A DNA stretch of 38,353 nt from Verrucomicrobiia bacterium (GTDB taxonomy: Bacteria > Verrucomicrobiota > Verrucomicrobiae > Limisphaerales > JAKPVM01). The stretch covers positions 269 to 38,621 of the forward strand of contig JAOADO010000010.1 in assembly GCA_026417275.1 (NCBI GenBank). Reading direction: 5' to 3'. Each line of letters starts with the position of its first letter. The stretch's first letter is position 1. The notes under the pieces were generated by a model. The model did no database searches and had not been told where the DNA came from. It saw only the letters and a list, made by a program, of their open reading frames with translations. This document shows, piece by piece, positions 15,460-23,873 of this stretch. The translations under genes were made by a program, and so were the position numbers.

Positions 15460-16968
15460 ATGAAAACAATCAGAACTAATCGGTGGAGTTCATCGGTCAT
15501 AAACAGCATTGGATTGTTTGTCGTAGCTATAACAATGTTTTCAATGATTGCCAAAGCTCAATTCGAACCAAAATGGGAATCCCTCGACAAACGAAAAATT
15601 CCGCAATGGTATCTTGACGCGAAATTCGGCATTTTCATCCACTGGGGAGTCTACTCCGTTCCATCCTGGGGTGCTCCAAAACAATATGCAGAATGGTACT
15701 GGAACAACATTTCAAACAAACGCGATGATAATCCATGGTGGCAACATCATAAAAAATTCTACGGAGAAAACTTTGAATACTATCAATTTGCGGAAATGTT
15801 CAAAGCCGAGTTTTTCGATCCCGAACAATGGGCAGACATATTCTACCGCTCAGGCGCAAAATACATAGTACCGACTTCAAAACACCACGATGGTTTTTGC
15901 CTCTGGAACAGTGAGGAAGCAAATAAAACATGGGGACGTCCATGGAACGCCGTTTCAATCGGTCCTAAACGAGACCTTTTAGGTGAACTTGCAACATCTG
16001 TTAGAAAACGCGGGCTTAAATTCGGTTTCTATTACTCTCTTTATGAATGGTTTAATCCGCTGTGGCGCTCCGACAAACAGAAATATATTAGTGAACACAT
16101 GATTCCGCAATTTAAAGACGTTGTTACCAAATACAAACCCTCGATAATTTTCTCTGATGGCGAATGGGACCTGCCGTCTTCTGAGTGGAAGAGTGAAGAA
16201 CTGCTGGCATGGTTATTCAATGAATCGCCATGCAAGGACGAGGTCGTAGTAAACGACCGTTGGGGTAAAGATTGTAGACATAAACACGGTGATTATTATA
16301 CCACCGAATACGGAGCAGGTTTGGGAGACGATTCGCATCCATGGGAAGAAAATCGCGGCATGGGTTATTCATACGGATTTAACCGCGCTGAAAATATTGA
16401 TGATTACCGCTCTGCGCGTGAATTAATTATTATGCTTTGCGACCTTGTAAGCCGCGGTGGGAATTTGCTCCTTAATATTGGTCCCACCGGCGATGGCAGA
16501 ATTCCAGTCATCATGCAAGACCGTCTTATCGAGATGGGTAAATGGCTAAAAACAAACGGTGAAGCAATTTACGGCACTCGCTACGCAGGCAGAGCCTGCC
16601 AATGGTCGGATGGCAAAAAACCCAAACAAGAATACGGAGAATACAAGGTAAAGTACAATTTAATGGAAATAATAGGTCCAGAATCCAAAAACGGAAACGC
16701 GGTTAAACAAATGTTCTTTACAAAGAAAGGCGATACTATATATGCGATTACCCCGTATTTCCCTCCGCAGAAATTACTGATTAAAAAAATAAGAACATCG
16801 CCGCAAACAGAAATAACAATGCTCGGTTACGAGCAGAAGCTAAAATACACAGTTAAAGATTTTAATCTTGAAATAGAAATTCCATGGCTCTCAGGTGATA
16901 AACTGCCATGTCAACACGCCTACGCGTTTAAAATTACAAATGCAGTCTTATTGCCAGAAAATGAATAA
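15460..16968 (+). CDS. Secreted GH29 alpha-L-fucosidase
   Basis: This enzyme hydrolyses alpha-L-fucosides with retention. I start at the ATG at 15460, where a signal peptide begins (MKTIRTNRWSSSVINS, then a hydrophobic stretch ending MIAKAQ); an in-frame ATG at 15376 would add 28 implausible residues. The mature enzyme of about 470 residues has the GH29 hallmarks: the KFGIFIHWGVYSVPSWG entry, YIVPTSKHHDGFCLW, the GFYYSLYEW segment, and IIFSDGEWD, in which D233 is the expected nucleophile. RGGNLLLNIGPTGDG closes the barrel, and a C-terminal beta-sandwich follows. It is divergent from a Tat-exported Gfo/Idh gene. Likely substrates are fucosylated polysaccharides or glycoproteins outside the cytoplasm. 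Family call is firm; linkage specificity cannot be read. Confidence 0.93.
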   Translation: MKTIRTNRWSSSVINSIGLFVVAITMFSMIAKAQFEPKWESLDKRKIPQWYLDAKFGIFIHWGVYSVPSWGAPKQYAEWYWNNISNKRDDNPWWQHHKKFYGENFEYYQFAEMFKAEFFDPEQWADIFYRSGAKYIVPTSKHHDGFCLWNSEEANKTWGRPWNAVSIGPKRDLLGELATSVRKRGLKFGFYYSLYEWFNPLWRSDKQKYISEHMIPQFKDVVTKYKPSIIFSDGEWDLPSSEWKSEELLAWLFNESPCKDEVVVNDRWGKDCRHKHGDYYTTEYGAGLGDDSHPWEENRGMGYSYGFNRAENIDDYRSARELIIMLCDLVSRGGNLLLNIGPTGDGRIPVIMQDRLIEMGKWLKTNGEAIYGTRYAGRACQWSDGKKPKQEYGEYKVKYNLMEIIGPESKNGNAVKQMFFTKKGDTIYAITPYFPPQKLLIKKIRTSPQTEITMLGYEQKLKYTVKDFNLEIEIPWLSGDKLPCQHAYAFKITNAVLLPENE

Positions 16969-17017
16969 TCACTAAAACTTACTTTAATAGAACTCAAAAA
17001 TTATATATTAATGAAAT

Positions 17018-17797
17018 ATGGGCGAATGGAATTTAAAAGACCAGTGGGTTTTAATTACCGGGGCTTCCAGTGGAATCGGTGCCGCCTCGGCAAAGGCATT
17101 TGCGCAAAAAGGGGCTCGGCTCTTATTAGGAGCGCGTCGTGTTGAACGTTTAAAAAAAATCGCTGATGAATGCTTACAACTTGGATCGCCGCATGTTGAA
17201 CACAACTTTCTTGATGTGTCAAAAACCGAAAGTGTTAACCATTTTGCTGATTGGGCTAAACAATTCACAGACAAACTCGGCATCCTGATAAACAACGCTG
17301 GCGGCGCAAAAGGTTTAGACACAGTTGCCAATGGCAAAGACGAAGACTGGGAGTTTATGCTTCAAACAAATGTTCTTGGAATTCTCAGAATGTGTCGTGC
17401 TTGTATTCCTTTGCTCTCAAAAAACCCGGGCTCGCTAATAATAAATATTGGTTCTATTGCCGGCAGAAGCGCTTACGAGGGCGGTTCAGCCTACTGCGCT
17501 GCAAAAGCAGGCGAACTGCAGATAACCAGAACGCTACGAATGGAACTCTGTGGAACGGGCGTAAGAGTTTGCACTGTTGACCCTGGCTTTGCTGAAACAG
17601 AGTTTTCGCTCGTCCGTTTTAACTGGGATAAAGAACGTGCATCAAAAGTATATGAAGGCATGACCCCGCTCACCGCAGAAGACATTGCAGACGCAATCAT
17701 CTACGTTGCATCGCGACCGCCCCATGTTTGTATAGATGAACTTGTAATAAAACCTACGGACCAGGCGTCTATCCACAGAATCCATCGCCGCAAATGA
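17018..17797 (+). CDS. Classical SDR oxidoreductase (YdfG-like)
   Basis: This 259-residue cytoplasmic NAD(P)-dependent dehydrogenase has the cofactor motif TGASSGIG (residues 14-21), the NNAG structural motif, a catalytic Ser in NIGSIAG, and Y159-x-x-x-K163 (YCAAK). The C-terminal VDPGFAETEFS segment and overall length match the YdfG group, which oxidises short hydroxy acids or L-serine-like substrates with NADP. The true substrate is not evident. It starts 49 bases after the fucosidase gene and could be in the same transcript; a role in sugar or hydroxy-acid oxidation downstream of fucose is only a guess. It is convergent with the next Gfo/Idh gene, with 64 bases between stops. No clear ribosome-binding site. 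Confidence 0.88.
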   Translation: MGEWNLKDQWVLITGASSGIGAASAKAFAQKGARLLLGARRVERLKKIADECLQLGSPHVEHNFLDVSKTESVNHFADWAKQFTDKLGILINNAGGAKGLDTVANGKDEDWEFMLQTNVLGILRMCRACIPLLSKNPGSLIINIGSIAGRSAYEGGSAYCAAKAGELQITRTLRMELCGTGVRVCTVDPGFAETEFSLVRFNWDKERASKVYEGMTPLTAEDIADAIIYVASRPPHVCIDELVIKPTDQASIHRIHRRK

Positions 17798-17861
17798 ATT
17801 GCATCTAAACCAATATACTTGGTCGTTACCCAGAATGAATCCTGCTTGTTTAACCGCCGAC

Positions 17862-19187
17862 TCAGGCGACGTATGGGGCGCGCATTGCACGGAATCTTAA
17901 ACGGTTAGCTTCGTCATCACCGATAAATTCCGCTTTTCGAAGGTCAAACTTCAGATTTCGTTTCACCTGATTAAGAATATCCGCCGCAAGACAGATACAC
18001 ATAGATTGGTACATGACATCTGGATTCGCCACTGTGGGACGGCGCGATTTTATGCAATCCAAAAAGTCTCGCACGTGGTCAAGCGGTCGTTGGGTTCGTT
18101 CGGTGTATTCGAGCAATACTTTTCTGTAATCAAGCAACAATGACGCCGATGAGACATCTGTTTTTGCATAGCCATCGGCAGCAGCCGCCCAACCTTCGGT
18201 TCCATCGAATCGCTCTCCGCAAGCACCACGCCAGTATTCGCATGGCTCCCAAACAGAACCGCTCACACGATAAAGAACCATTTTAATTCCGTTGGATAAA
18301 CGGCTCACAATGGTCTTGTCCGGCCCCGAATATTCAAACTCAATGTAATCAACCTTTTCCATGTCCAGACCGGCAAGTGCCTGGGCGACGGTATGAGCGC
18401 CCCACATTGCGACATCTGTAGCAAAATCGTAAAAGTGATACCATCCTCCTCCAAGATAGCCGCGGTTAAAAGGTCGCCACGGCGATGGACCGATGAACAA
18501 ATCCCAATCGAGTTCGTCTTTGGACGGTTCCGGCTCAGACGGTAGCCAATCATGACGATTTCCATCGCGCCAGCGAATATCCGCATAAACAGTATGAATT
18601 TTTCCAAGCCGTCCGGAACGCGCAAGTTCAATTGCATAAACATGGTGAGGTTCGCTAAGTCTTTGCGCGCCAGTCTGGTAAACTCGACCGTAACGACGAG
18701 CAGTTTCCACAACCATCCTGCCCTGTTCCATGGTCATGCATGCTGGCTTTTCGCAATAAACATCTTTTCCAGCACGCATCGCCCAGATAGAAGCCAGAGC
18801 GTGCCAGCGATCACCAGCGGCAATCAACACAGCGTCAACATCAGTTCGCTCGGCAAGAAGTTGACGCATGTCACCATAGACAACGCAATCCTTGCTCCCA
18901 TATTTTTCATCAATCATCTTCTTTGTCGCCTCGCGACGCGCTTTGACAACATCGCACACAGCAACCCACTGGACGTCATTCTGTGCGAGCATAACCCCCA
19001 TATCATAACTGCCGCGACCACCAAGTCCTATGCCTGCCATTACAACTCGTTCGCTTGGCGCCACCTTCCCATTGAGCCCAAGCGCCGACCCCGGAATAAT
19101 AAATGGCAACGCAACAGTGCATGCCGCCTTTGCACCCAGATTGAGAAACTGCCGCCGCGTAAGATGCTTCGTTTGATTTTTGTTCAT
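17862..19187 (-). CDS. Exported Gfo/Idh/MocA-family oxidoreductase (Tat leader), second copy
   Basis: This oxidoreductase of about 441 residues carries a twin-arginine leader (TRRQFLNLGAKAACTVALPF) with a predicted signal-peptidase site after the Ala/Leu-rich stretch. The start at ATG 19187 has GGGAG eight bases upstream and puts the leader near the N-terminus; the frame opens further to 19232 but that part looks non-coding. The Rossmann motif (AGIGLGGRG) and the EKP motif with K147 (YCEKPACM) are intact. The C-terminal domain has GGGWYHFYDFATDVAMWGAH, a version of the usual GG...DWGAH element with a short insertion. It is clearly different from the two other Gfo/Idh proteins here, so they are not recent tandem copies. 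Its substrate is unknown; exported sugar or glycoside modification is inferred. Confidence 0.87.
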   Translation of the reverse strand: MNKNQTKHLTRRQFLNLGAKAACTVALPFIIPGSALGLNGKVAPSERVVMAGIGLGGRGSYDMGVMLAQNDVQWVAVCDVVKARREATKKMIDEKYGSKDCVVYGDMRQLLAERTDVDAVLIAAGDRWHALASIWAMRAGKDVYCEKPACMTMEQGRMVVETARRYGRVYQTGAQRLSEPHHVYAIELARSGRLGKIHTVYADIRWRDGNRHDWLPSEPEPSKDELDWDLFIGPSPWRPFNRGYLGGGWYHFYDFATDVAMWGAHTVAQALAGLDMEKVDYIEFEYSGPDKTIVSRLSNGIKMVLYRVSGSVWEPCEYWRGACGERFDGTEGWAAAADGYAKTDVSSASLLLDYRKVLLEYTERTQRPLDHVRDFLDCIKSRRPTVANPDVMYQSMCICLAADILNQVKRNLKFDLRKAEFIGDDEANRLRFRAMRAPYVA

Positions 19188-19309
19188 AGGACGTTCTCCC
19201 ACGATTGTTTCCTTTCGCCCGAGCTTCGTCAATTTGTTTCACATCTATCCAAAAAATTAAATGCTCTGTGAACTCTTGCGAGGGCTTAACGTTTTCGAGG
19301 TCTTTTACT

Positions 19310-19357
19310 AAAAAATTTAGCTTTTGGAAGAACACAAATCCACATCATCTCCAAAAG
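19310..19357 (-). terminator. Possible terminator after the GGDEF-EAL gene
   Basis: On the minus strand CTTTTGGA (19357-19350) pairs perfectly with TCCAAAAG (19328-19321) around a 21-base loop, then CTAAATTTTTT follows. The long loop and AT-rich stem make it weak, but it lies just past the end of the GGDEF-EAL gene and ahead of the next gene on that strand. Confidence 0.35.
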
Positions 19358-19400
19358 AAATCGGTGAAACACGTCGTGTAATTGTAATTTATCTACCAAC

Positions 19401-21488
19401 TTATTGCTTTGAGATTAAAGACTGTTTAGATAGAACAAAGTTAGTTAATTCCGCAAAAGGCATCGGCGCACCGAAATAAAACCCCTGAACACGGTCTACC
19501 CCCATTCTGGCAAGAAGTTCATATTCTTCGCGCTCCTCAACGCCTTCTGCAACAGTCTGCAAAGACAGTATGCGCGCAAGCTCTACGATTGCCTGAACAA
19601 TGCGGGCGCCCTTTTCCGTTTTAATGTTCCTTACAAATTTCATGTCAATTTTCAATTCATGGACGCTGAGTTCCTGTAAGGATGAAAGCGACGAATATCC
19701 CTGACCAAAATCGTCAATTGACAATCTGAATCCAGCGCGTGCAGCAGCTTCAATCGGGTTTCCATGTTTTAAACTGCCGACCAATGCCTGGCTCTCGGTG
19801 ATTTCCAACGTTATCCATGTGGGCGAAAGACCGTACGCGGCTACCGTTGATAAAAGCTCCTCGCAAAACCTTGGCGTGAAAAGCTGTCGCAGAGAAACAT
19901 TTAAATTTATCGTAATATTTAATCCAGATTGGCGCCACTTTTTAAGGTCTTCAATAGCTCGCTTCGCCATTTTTTCTCCTAATTGGTCAATCAAACCAGC
20001 CTCTTCAGCCATTGGAATAAATGTGGCTGGTGGAATCCACCCTACCTCAGGTTCAAACCATCGCGCAAGAGCCTCCACTGCGACTGTTTGACCAGTCTTC
20101 ACATCAATAATGGGTTGATAATGTGGAATAATCTTTCCGTCATCAACCGCCAGATTCAACATATTGCCAAGATGCATTTTGTGCTGGAACGTCTTGACAT
20201 AGCCTGTGTCCGCAAAAAACACGATTGTGTTTCTTCCGCTCGATTTGGCAACATACAGAGCAGTGTCCGCTTGTTGTTGCAAAGATTCAGGACTATCTGA
20301 ATCGTCAGGACAAATGGCAACCCCCATACTCATTGTGGCCGGAATACCAATCTCATCCTGTTTAAGCTTTTCCTGGACTTGCACTCGAATTCTTTCGCAC
20401 ACAGCGTATGCTTCATCATGTGAATGGAGGTCTGTTAAAACCAAAATCATCTCATCCCCACCCCATCTGGCTACGGTGTCTGTCTTTCGGACAGTCTGAC
20501 GCAGATAAGTGGCAAGTTTAACAAGCACCTGGTCGCCGACTTTGTGTCCAAGACTGTCATTGATGTGTTTAAAATTGTCTAAGTCAATAAAAGCCACCGC
20601 AGTCTTCGTCCCATTTCGAATGCTATGAGCAATTGCCTGTTGCATGCGGTCTTCGAGCAAAATTCTATTCGGCAGTCCTGTCAGCGCGTCATGCAACGCA
20701 AGGTCCTGAGCCTGATTTTTAAGCCTTATTAACTCCTGCTCCGCCTCCTTAAGCCGCGTTATATCGTGCCCATAGACATAAACATAGTCCTCGCCCTGAA
20801 TCGGAGTGATTGAAAATGAAAAATACCGCCCATTACTCATTACTTCTATGTCTTTGCGGTGTTCGGATTGAATCGTTTCGCGGATGAACTTAACCAGAAA
20901 CTCTGGCACCTCGTCCCCAATCTCGCAATTCCATTCCTGCAACATGGGTTGACTTGCCGCGTTCGCATAAACTAAAGTGCCATCAATTTTAATTCTCATT
21001 ACAGGATTTGGATTTTCAGACGGAAATTTTCCAAGCACCCGAATTTGCTCCTCAATCCTGTTTCGTTGTTCAACCATCCTTGTGCGGCGCTCGTAAACTC
21101 TATTAACAACATCCACCATCTCCCTCATAGTAAATGGTTTTATAACGTAATCGAAAGCGCCGTTGCGCAAACAATTTATCGCCGTCTGAACATCTGTGTC
21201 GCCAGTCATTATGACTACAGCGGTATCCGGGGCTTTCGGCAGAAGAGCGTCGAGGATTTTTAAACCATCATTCCTTTCTTCAAGAGACAAATCGGTAAGC
21301 ACTATTTCATAAGAATTATCCACTAAAACCTGAAACGCTTCATCGACAGTAGCCGCCGAATCTATTTTATAATTATACCTCTCCAACCCTATTTTAACCA
21401 TTTCTACTACATGAGACTCATCCTCCACAATAAGGATACTCGCCTTCAGACCATTGTTGTTTTTTGTTGATGATGCGCTCAAATCCAT
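19401..21488 (-). CDS. Response regulator-PAS-GGDEF-EAL cyclic-di-GMP enzyme
   Basis: This cytoplasmic protein of about 695 residues makes and/or degrades cyclic di-GMP. The start at ATG 21488 has AAGGGA upstream and opens directly onto the receiver; the 24 extra codons above it are unlikely. Domains in order are a receiver (about 17-130) with phospho-acceptor D66 and the conserved Lys of VIKPF, a PAS-like domain (about 145-260), GGDEF (about 270-430) and EAL (about 450-690). The GGDEF signature reads GGDEM (343-347), with an RxxD inhibitory site (RKTD) at the canonical distance. The EAL domain keeps E472-A-L, LEITE, IDDFGQGYSS, KIDMKFV and EGVE, so phosphodiesterase activity is likely. No partner kinase is adjacent. 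Domain assignment is firm; net direction of activity is unknown. Confidence 0.92.
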   Translation of the reverse strand: MDLSASSTKNNNGLKASILIVEDESHVVEMVKIGLERYNYKIDSAATVDEAFQVLVDNSYEIVLTDLSLEERNDGLKILDALLPKAPDTAVVIMTGDTDVQTAINCLRNGAFDYVIKPFTMREMVDVVNRVYERRTRMVEQRNRIEEQIRVLGKFPSENPNPVMRIKIDGTLVYANAASQPMLQEWNCEIGDEVPEFLVKFIRETIQSEHRKDIEVMSNGRYFSFSITPIQGEDYVYVYGHDITRLKEAEQELIRLKNQAQDLALHDALTGLPNRILLEDRMQQAIAHSIRNGTKTAVAFIDLDNFKHINDSLGHKVGDQVLVKLATYLRQTVRKTDTVARWGGDEMILVLTDLHSHDEAYAVCERIRVQVQEKLKQDEIGIPATMSMGVAICPDDSDSPESLQQQADTALYVAKSSGRNTIVFFADTGYVKTFQHKMHLGNMLNLAVDDGKIIPHYQPIIDVKTGQTVAVEALARWFEPEVGWIPPATFIPMAEEAGLIDQLGEKMAKRAIEDLKKWRQSGLNITINLNVSLRQLFTPRFCEELLSTVAAYGLSPTWITLEITESQALVGSLKHGNPIEAAARAGFRLSIDDFGQGYSSLSSLQELSVHELKIDMKFVRNIKTEKGARIVQAIVELARILSLQTVAEGVEEREEYELLARMGVDRVQGFYFGAPMPFAELTNFVLSKQSLISKQ

Positions 21489-21679
21489 TCTAAAACATCC
21501 CTTTAAAGCTAATAAGTAACTATAAAATTTCCCACCAAATTTAACAAGGTTTGTTTTCAAACATACAGAATTTTCTGAAGTCGTCCATTTTTATCATAAT
21601 TGATGTAAACTCCCAACCACATGTAATTTATGAATCCTTGTCAATTCTATCCAAACATGGTTAAAATTCGCCTGGTCTG

Positions 21680-22606
21680 ATGTTAGGCGCTGTCGGCAAT
21701 TTATTTAAAAAATTATGGACGCTTGGAGAATTTATTAAATTCTCCCACACAATATTTGCTTTGCCGTTCGCTCTTTCTGCAATGGTCGTTGCCGCCCGGG
21801 AGAACCGCGGTTTCCCCGGATGGCGTATATTTCTGCTCATACTTGCCGCAATGGTTTGCGCGCGTACATGCGCAATGAGTTTTAACCGAATTGTTGACAG
21901 ACGGTTTGATGCACAAAATCCACGAACTGCCACCAGACATCTGCCAAGCGGAAAAATATCGTTGACAGCGGCATGGACCCTATGCCTTGCAAGCGGCGTC
22001 GGATTAATTATAACATCTTATTTCATCAACAACATTTGTTTTTACCTTTCTCCCGTAGCGTTATTTGTTGTCTGCTTCTACTCTCTTACAAAGCGGTTCA
22101 CCAATTACAGCCATTTTTATCTTGGCATTGCGCTGGCGCTTGCGCCAATTGGCGCCTGGCTCGCAGTTAGAGGGTTAAATTTAAATATTCAAGACATCTC
22201 AGGAATGGCGATTCTGGGAACAGCTGTCGTGTTCTGGCTTGTCGGATTCGACATCATTTACGCCATCCAGGACTACGAATTCGACAAATCACACGGACTT
22301 CGCTCTCTTGTTGTCGCATGGGGTCCTAAAAATGCACTCATTGTGTCTTTCCTCGCGCACGTGCTAATGTGGTTTTTGCTTGGCTTGTTCGGGTTAATTT
22401 TCAAATTCCGTTTTGTGTATGCTGGCGGACTTTTAATAATCCTTATTTGTCTCGTAATAGAGCATTTTCTCGCCCGTAAAAGGACAATTTACTGGATTAA
22501 CATTGCGTTTTTCAGACTTAACGCATTGATTAGCATTGTTTTTTTTGTCATAGTAGCGGCAGAAGTTGTTTTTGAACGCGGTTTTGTCTTTAAAATCCCC
22601 GAATAA
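21680..22606 (+). CDS. UbiA-family polyprenyltransferase (MqnP/UbiA-like)
   Basis: This 308-residue inner-membrane enzyme has about eight or nine hydrophobic segments. It transfers a polyprenyl chain to an aromatic acceptor. The first Asp-rich motif is N69-x-x-x-D73-x-x-x-D77 in NRIVDRRFDAQNPRT, and the second is DIIYAIQDYEFDKSHGL. The N-terminal FSHTIFALPFAL is characteristic of the menaquinone/ubiquinone branch, and a futalosine-pathway MqnP role is plausible in an anaerobe-related or PVC bacterium. No other quinone gene is in the window, so the acceptor is unproven. The next gene starts four bases after its stop, suggesting co-transcription with an unrelated secreted hydrolase. Confidence 0.88.
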   Translation: MLGAVGNLFKKLWTLGEFIKFSHTIFALPFALSAMVVAARENRGFPGWRIFLLILAAMVCARTCAMSFNRIVDRRFDAQNPRTATRHLPSGKISLTAAWTLCLASGVGLIITSYFINNICFYLSPVALFVVCFYSLTKRFTNYSHFYLGIALALAPIGAWLAVRGLNLNIQDISGMAILGTAVVFWLVGFDIIYAIQDYEFDKSHGLRSLVVAWGPKNALIVSFLAHVLMWFLLGLFGLIFKFRFVYAGGLLIILICLVIEHFLARKRTIYWINIAFFRLNALISIVFFVIVAAEVVFERGFVFKIPE

Positions 22607-22610
22607 TATT

Positions 22611-23810
22611 ATGAAAAAAGCCAGTTCATCGTGGAATACGGGCAAAGTGTTGCTCTTCTTGTCAATTTTCCTCCCGCCGTTTATTTTGGTTTCACCAGCC
22701 CAAAATCCTTATGGACAGTTTAAATACGGTCCTCCAAAAGATGAAAACTTTTTTCCAATTTGCGTCTGGCTTCAGAACCCAAACCACGCTGAAGAATATA
22801 AACGAATTGGCTTTAATATATATGTTGGATTATGGCGCGGTCCAACCGAAGAACAACTTATCGCGCTCAAAAAAACAGGAATGTATCTCATCTGCAAACA
22901 AAACGAAATCGGATTAAAACATATTGATGATTCAACAATCATTGGGTGGATGCACGATGACGAACCGGATAACGCACAAAGACTCCCGCAAGGAAATGGT
23001 TACGCTCCCCCTATTGCTCCCGAAAAAATCATCGAAGACTACAAACAACTTCGCCAGCGCGACCCATCGCGTCCTGTGTTGTTAAATCTTGGTCAAGGCG
23101 TTGCCTGGGACAACTGGGTTGGCAGAGGCGTCCGAAAAAATCATCCAGAAGACTATTCCGAATACGTGAAGGGGTGTGACATTGTCTCATTTGATATTTA
23201 TCCTGCTACACATTCATCCCCGGAAGTCGCCGGGAAACTCTGGTTTATCGCCGGTGGCGTCCAAAGACTTACCAACTGGACAAAGAACGAAAAAATCGTG
23301 TGGAATTGTATCGAATGCACTCAAATTAGTAATCCAATGCGCAAACCAACACCTCACGAGGTAAGATGCGAAGTGTGGATGTCGTTAATACACGGTTCGC
23401 GCGGATTAATTTATTTTGTTCATCAGTGGCAGCCAAAGTTTATTGAGGCAGGTTTGCTCGCGGATAAAGAAATGACAGGAGCAGTTTCAAACATAAATCA
23501 TCAAATTCACGAACTTGCGCCTGTAATCAACTCGCCCTCAGTCACACAAATTGTTGAATTAGAATACAAACCTGAAGATGCAACGGTATCCTTTATGGCA
23601 AAACGAAAAGACGGCTTTATTTACATCTTTGCCGTCTCAATGCGCAATGCAGAATCCCACGCCACTTTTAGAATCAAAAAATTGAAGAATTCCGAAGCCG
23701 AAGTATTTAAAGAAAATCGGAAAATTATAGTAAAAAACGGTGAGTTTTCGGACAATTTCAACTCCTGGGATGTTCATATTTATAAAATAAAAGAGCAACC
23801 AGACCAATAA
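22611..23810 (+). CDS. Secreted putative TIM-barrel glycoside hydrolase of unassigned family
   Basis: The protein has about 399 residues from ATG 22611, four bases after ubiA; an in-frame ATG at 22566 lies inside ubiA and would bury the signal peptide. The leader is basic then hydrophobic (TGKVLLFLSIFLPPFILVSPAQ). The mature part looks like a (beta/alpha)8 barrel: a WMHDDEPDN segment with E118, a SFDIYPATHS strand, an ECTQIS segment with E235, and WMSLIHGSRGLIYFVHQW. Two Glu residues about 117 apart, the second on a late strand, match the acid/base and nucleophile pair of clan GH-A. The C-terminal 80 residues form a small beta-domain. I cannot name a family; GH5-, GH42- and GH2-barrel relatives are candidates. 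A plant-type or fucan-type polysaccharide target is only suggested by neighbours. Confidence 0.72.
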   Translation: MKKASSSWNTGKVLLFLSIFLPPFILVSPAQNPYGQFKYGPPKDENFFPICVWLQNPNHAEEYKRIGFNIYVGLWRGPTEEQLIALKKTGMYLICKQNEIGLKHIDDSTIIGWMHDDEPDNAQRLPQGNGYAPPIAPEKIIEDYKQLRQRDPSRPVLLNLGQGVAWDNWVGRGVRKNHPEDYSEYVKGCDIVSFDIYPATHSSPEVAGKLWFIAGGVQRLTNWTKNEKIVWNCIECTQISNPMRKPTPHEVRCEVWMSLIHGSRGLIYFVHQWQPKFIEAGLLADKEMTGAVSNINHQIHELAPVINSPSVTQIVELEYKPEDATVSFMAKRKDGFIYIFAVSMRNAESHATFRIKKLKNSEAEVFKENRKIIVKNGEFSDNFNSWDVHIYKIKEQPDQ

Positions 23811-23847
23811 TCATCCATTCACCGCGTGAACACACAACAAATGGCTC

Positions 23848-23867
23848 TTATTATCTGTGGATAATAA
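23848..23867. terminator. Possible bidirectional hairpin between convergent genes
   Basis: TTATTATC (23848-23855) and GATAATAA (23860-23867) form a perfect 8-base stem with a 4-base loop between two convergent genes. It lacks G+C pairs and a good T-run, so termination strength is doubtful. Confidence 0.35.
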
Positions 23868-23873
23868 TAAAAC

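Noticed and set aside
18552..19271. A 239-codon plus-strand open frame opposite the second Gfo/Idh gene
   Set aside because: It is antisense to a clear Rossmann-fold gene with Tat leader and EKP motif, and its translation is rich in His, Asn and Ser with no domain.
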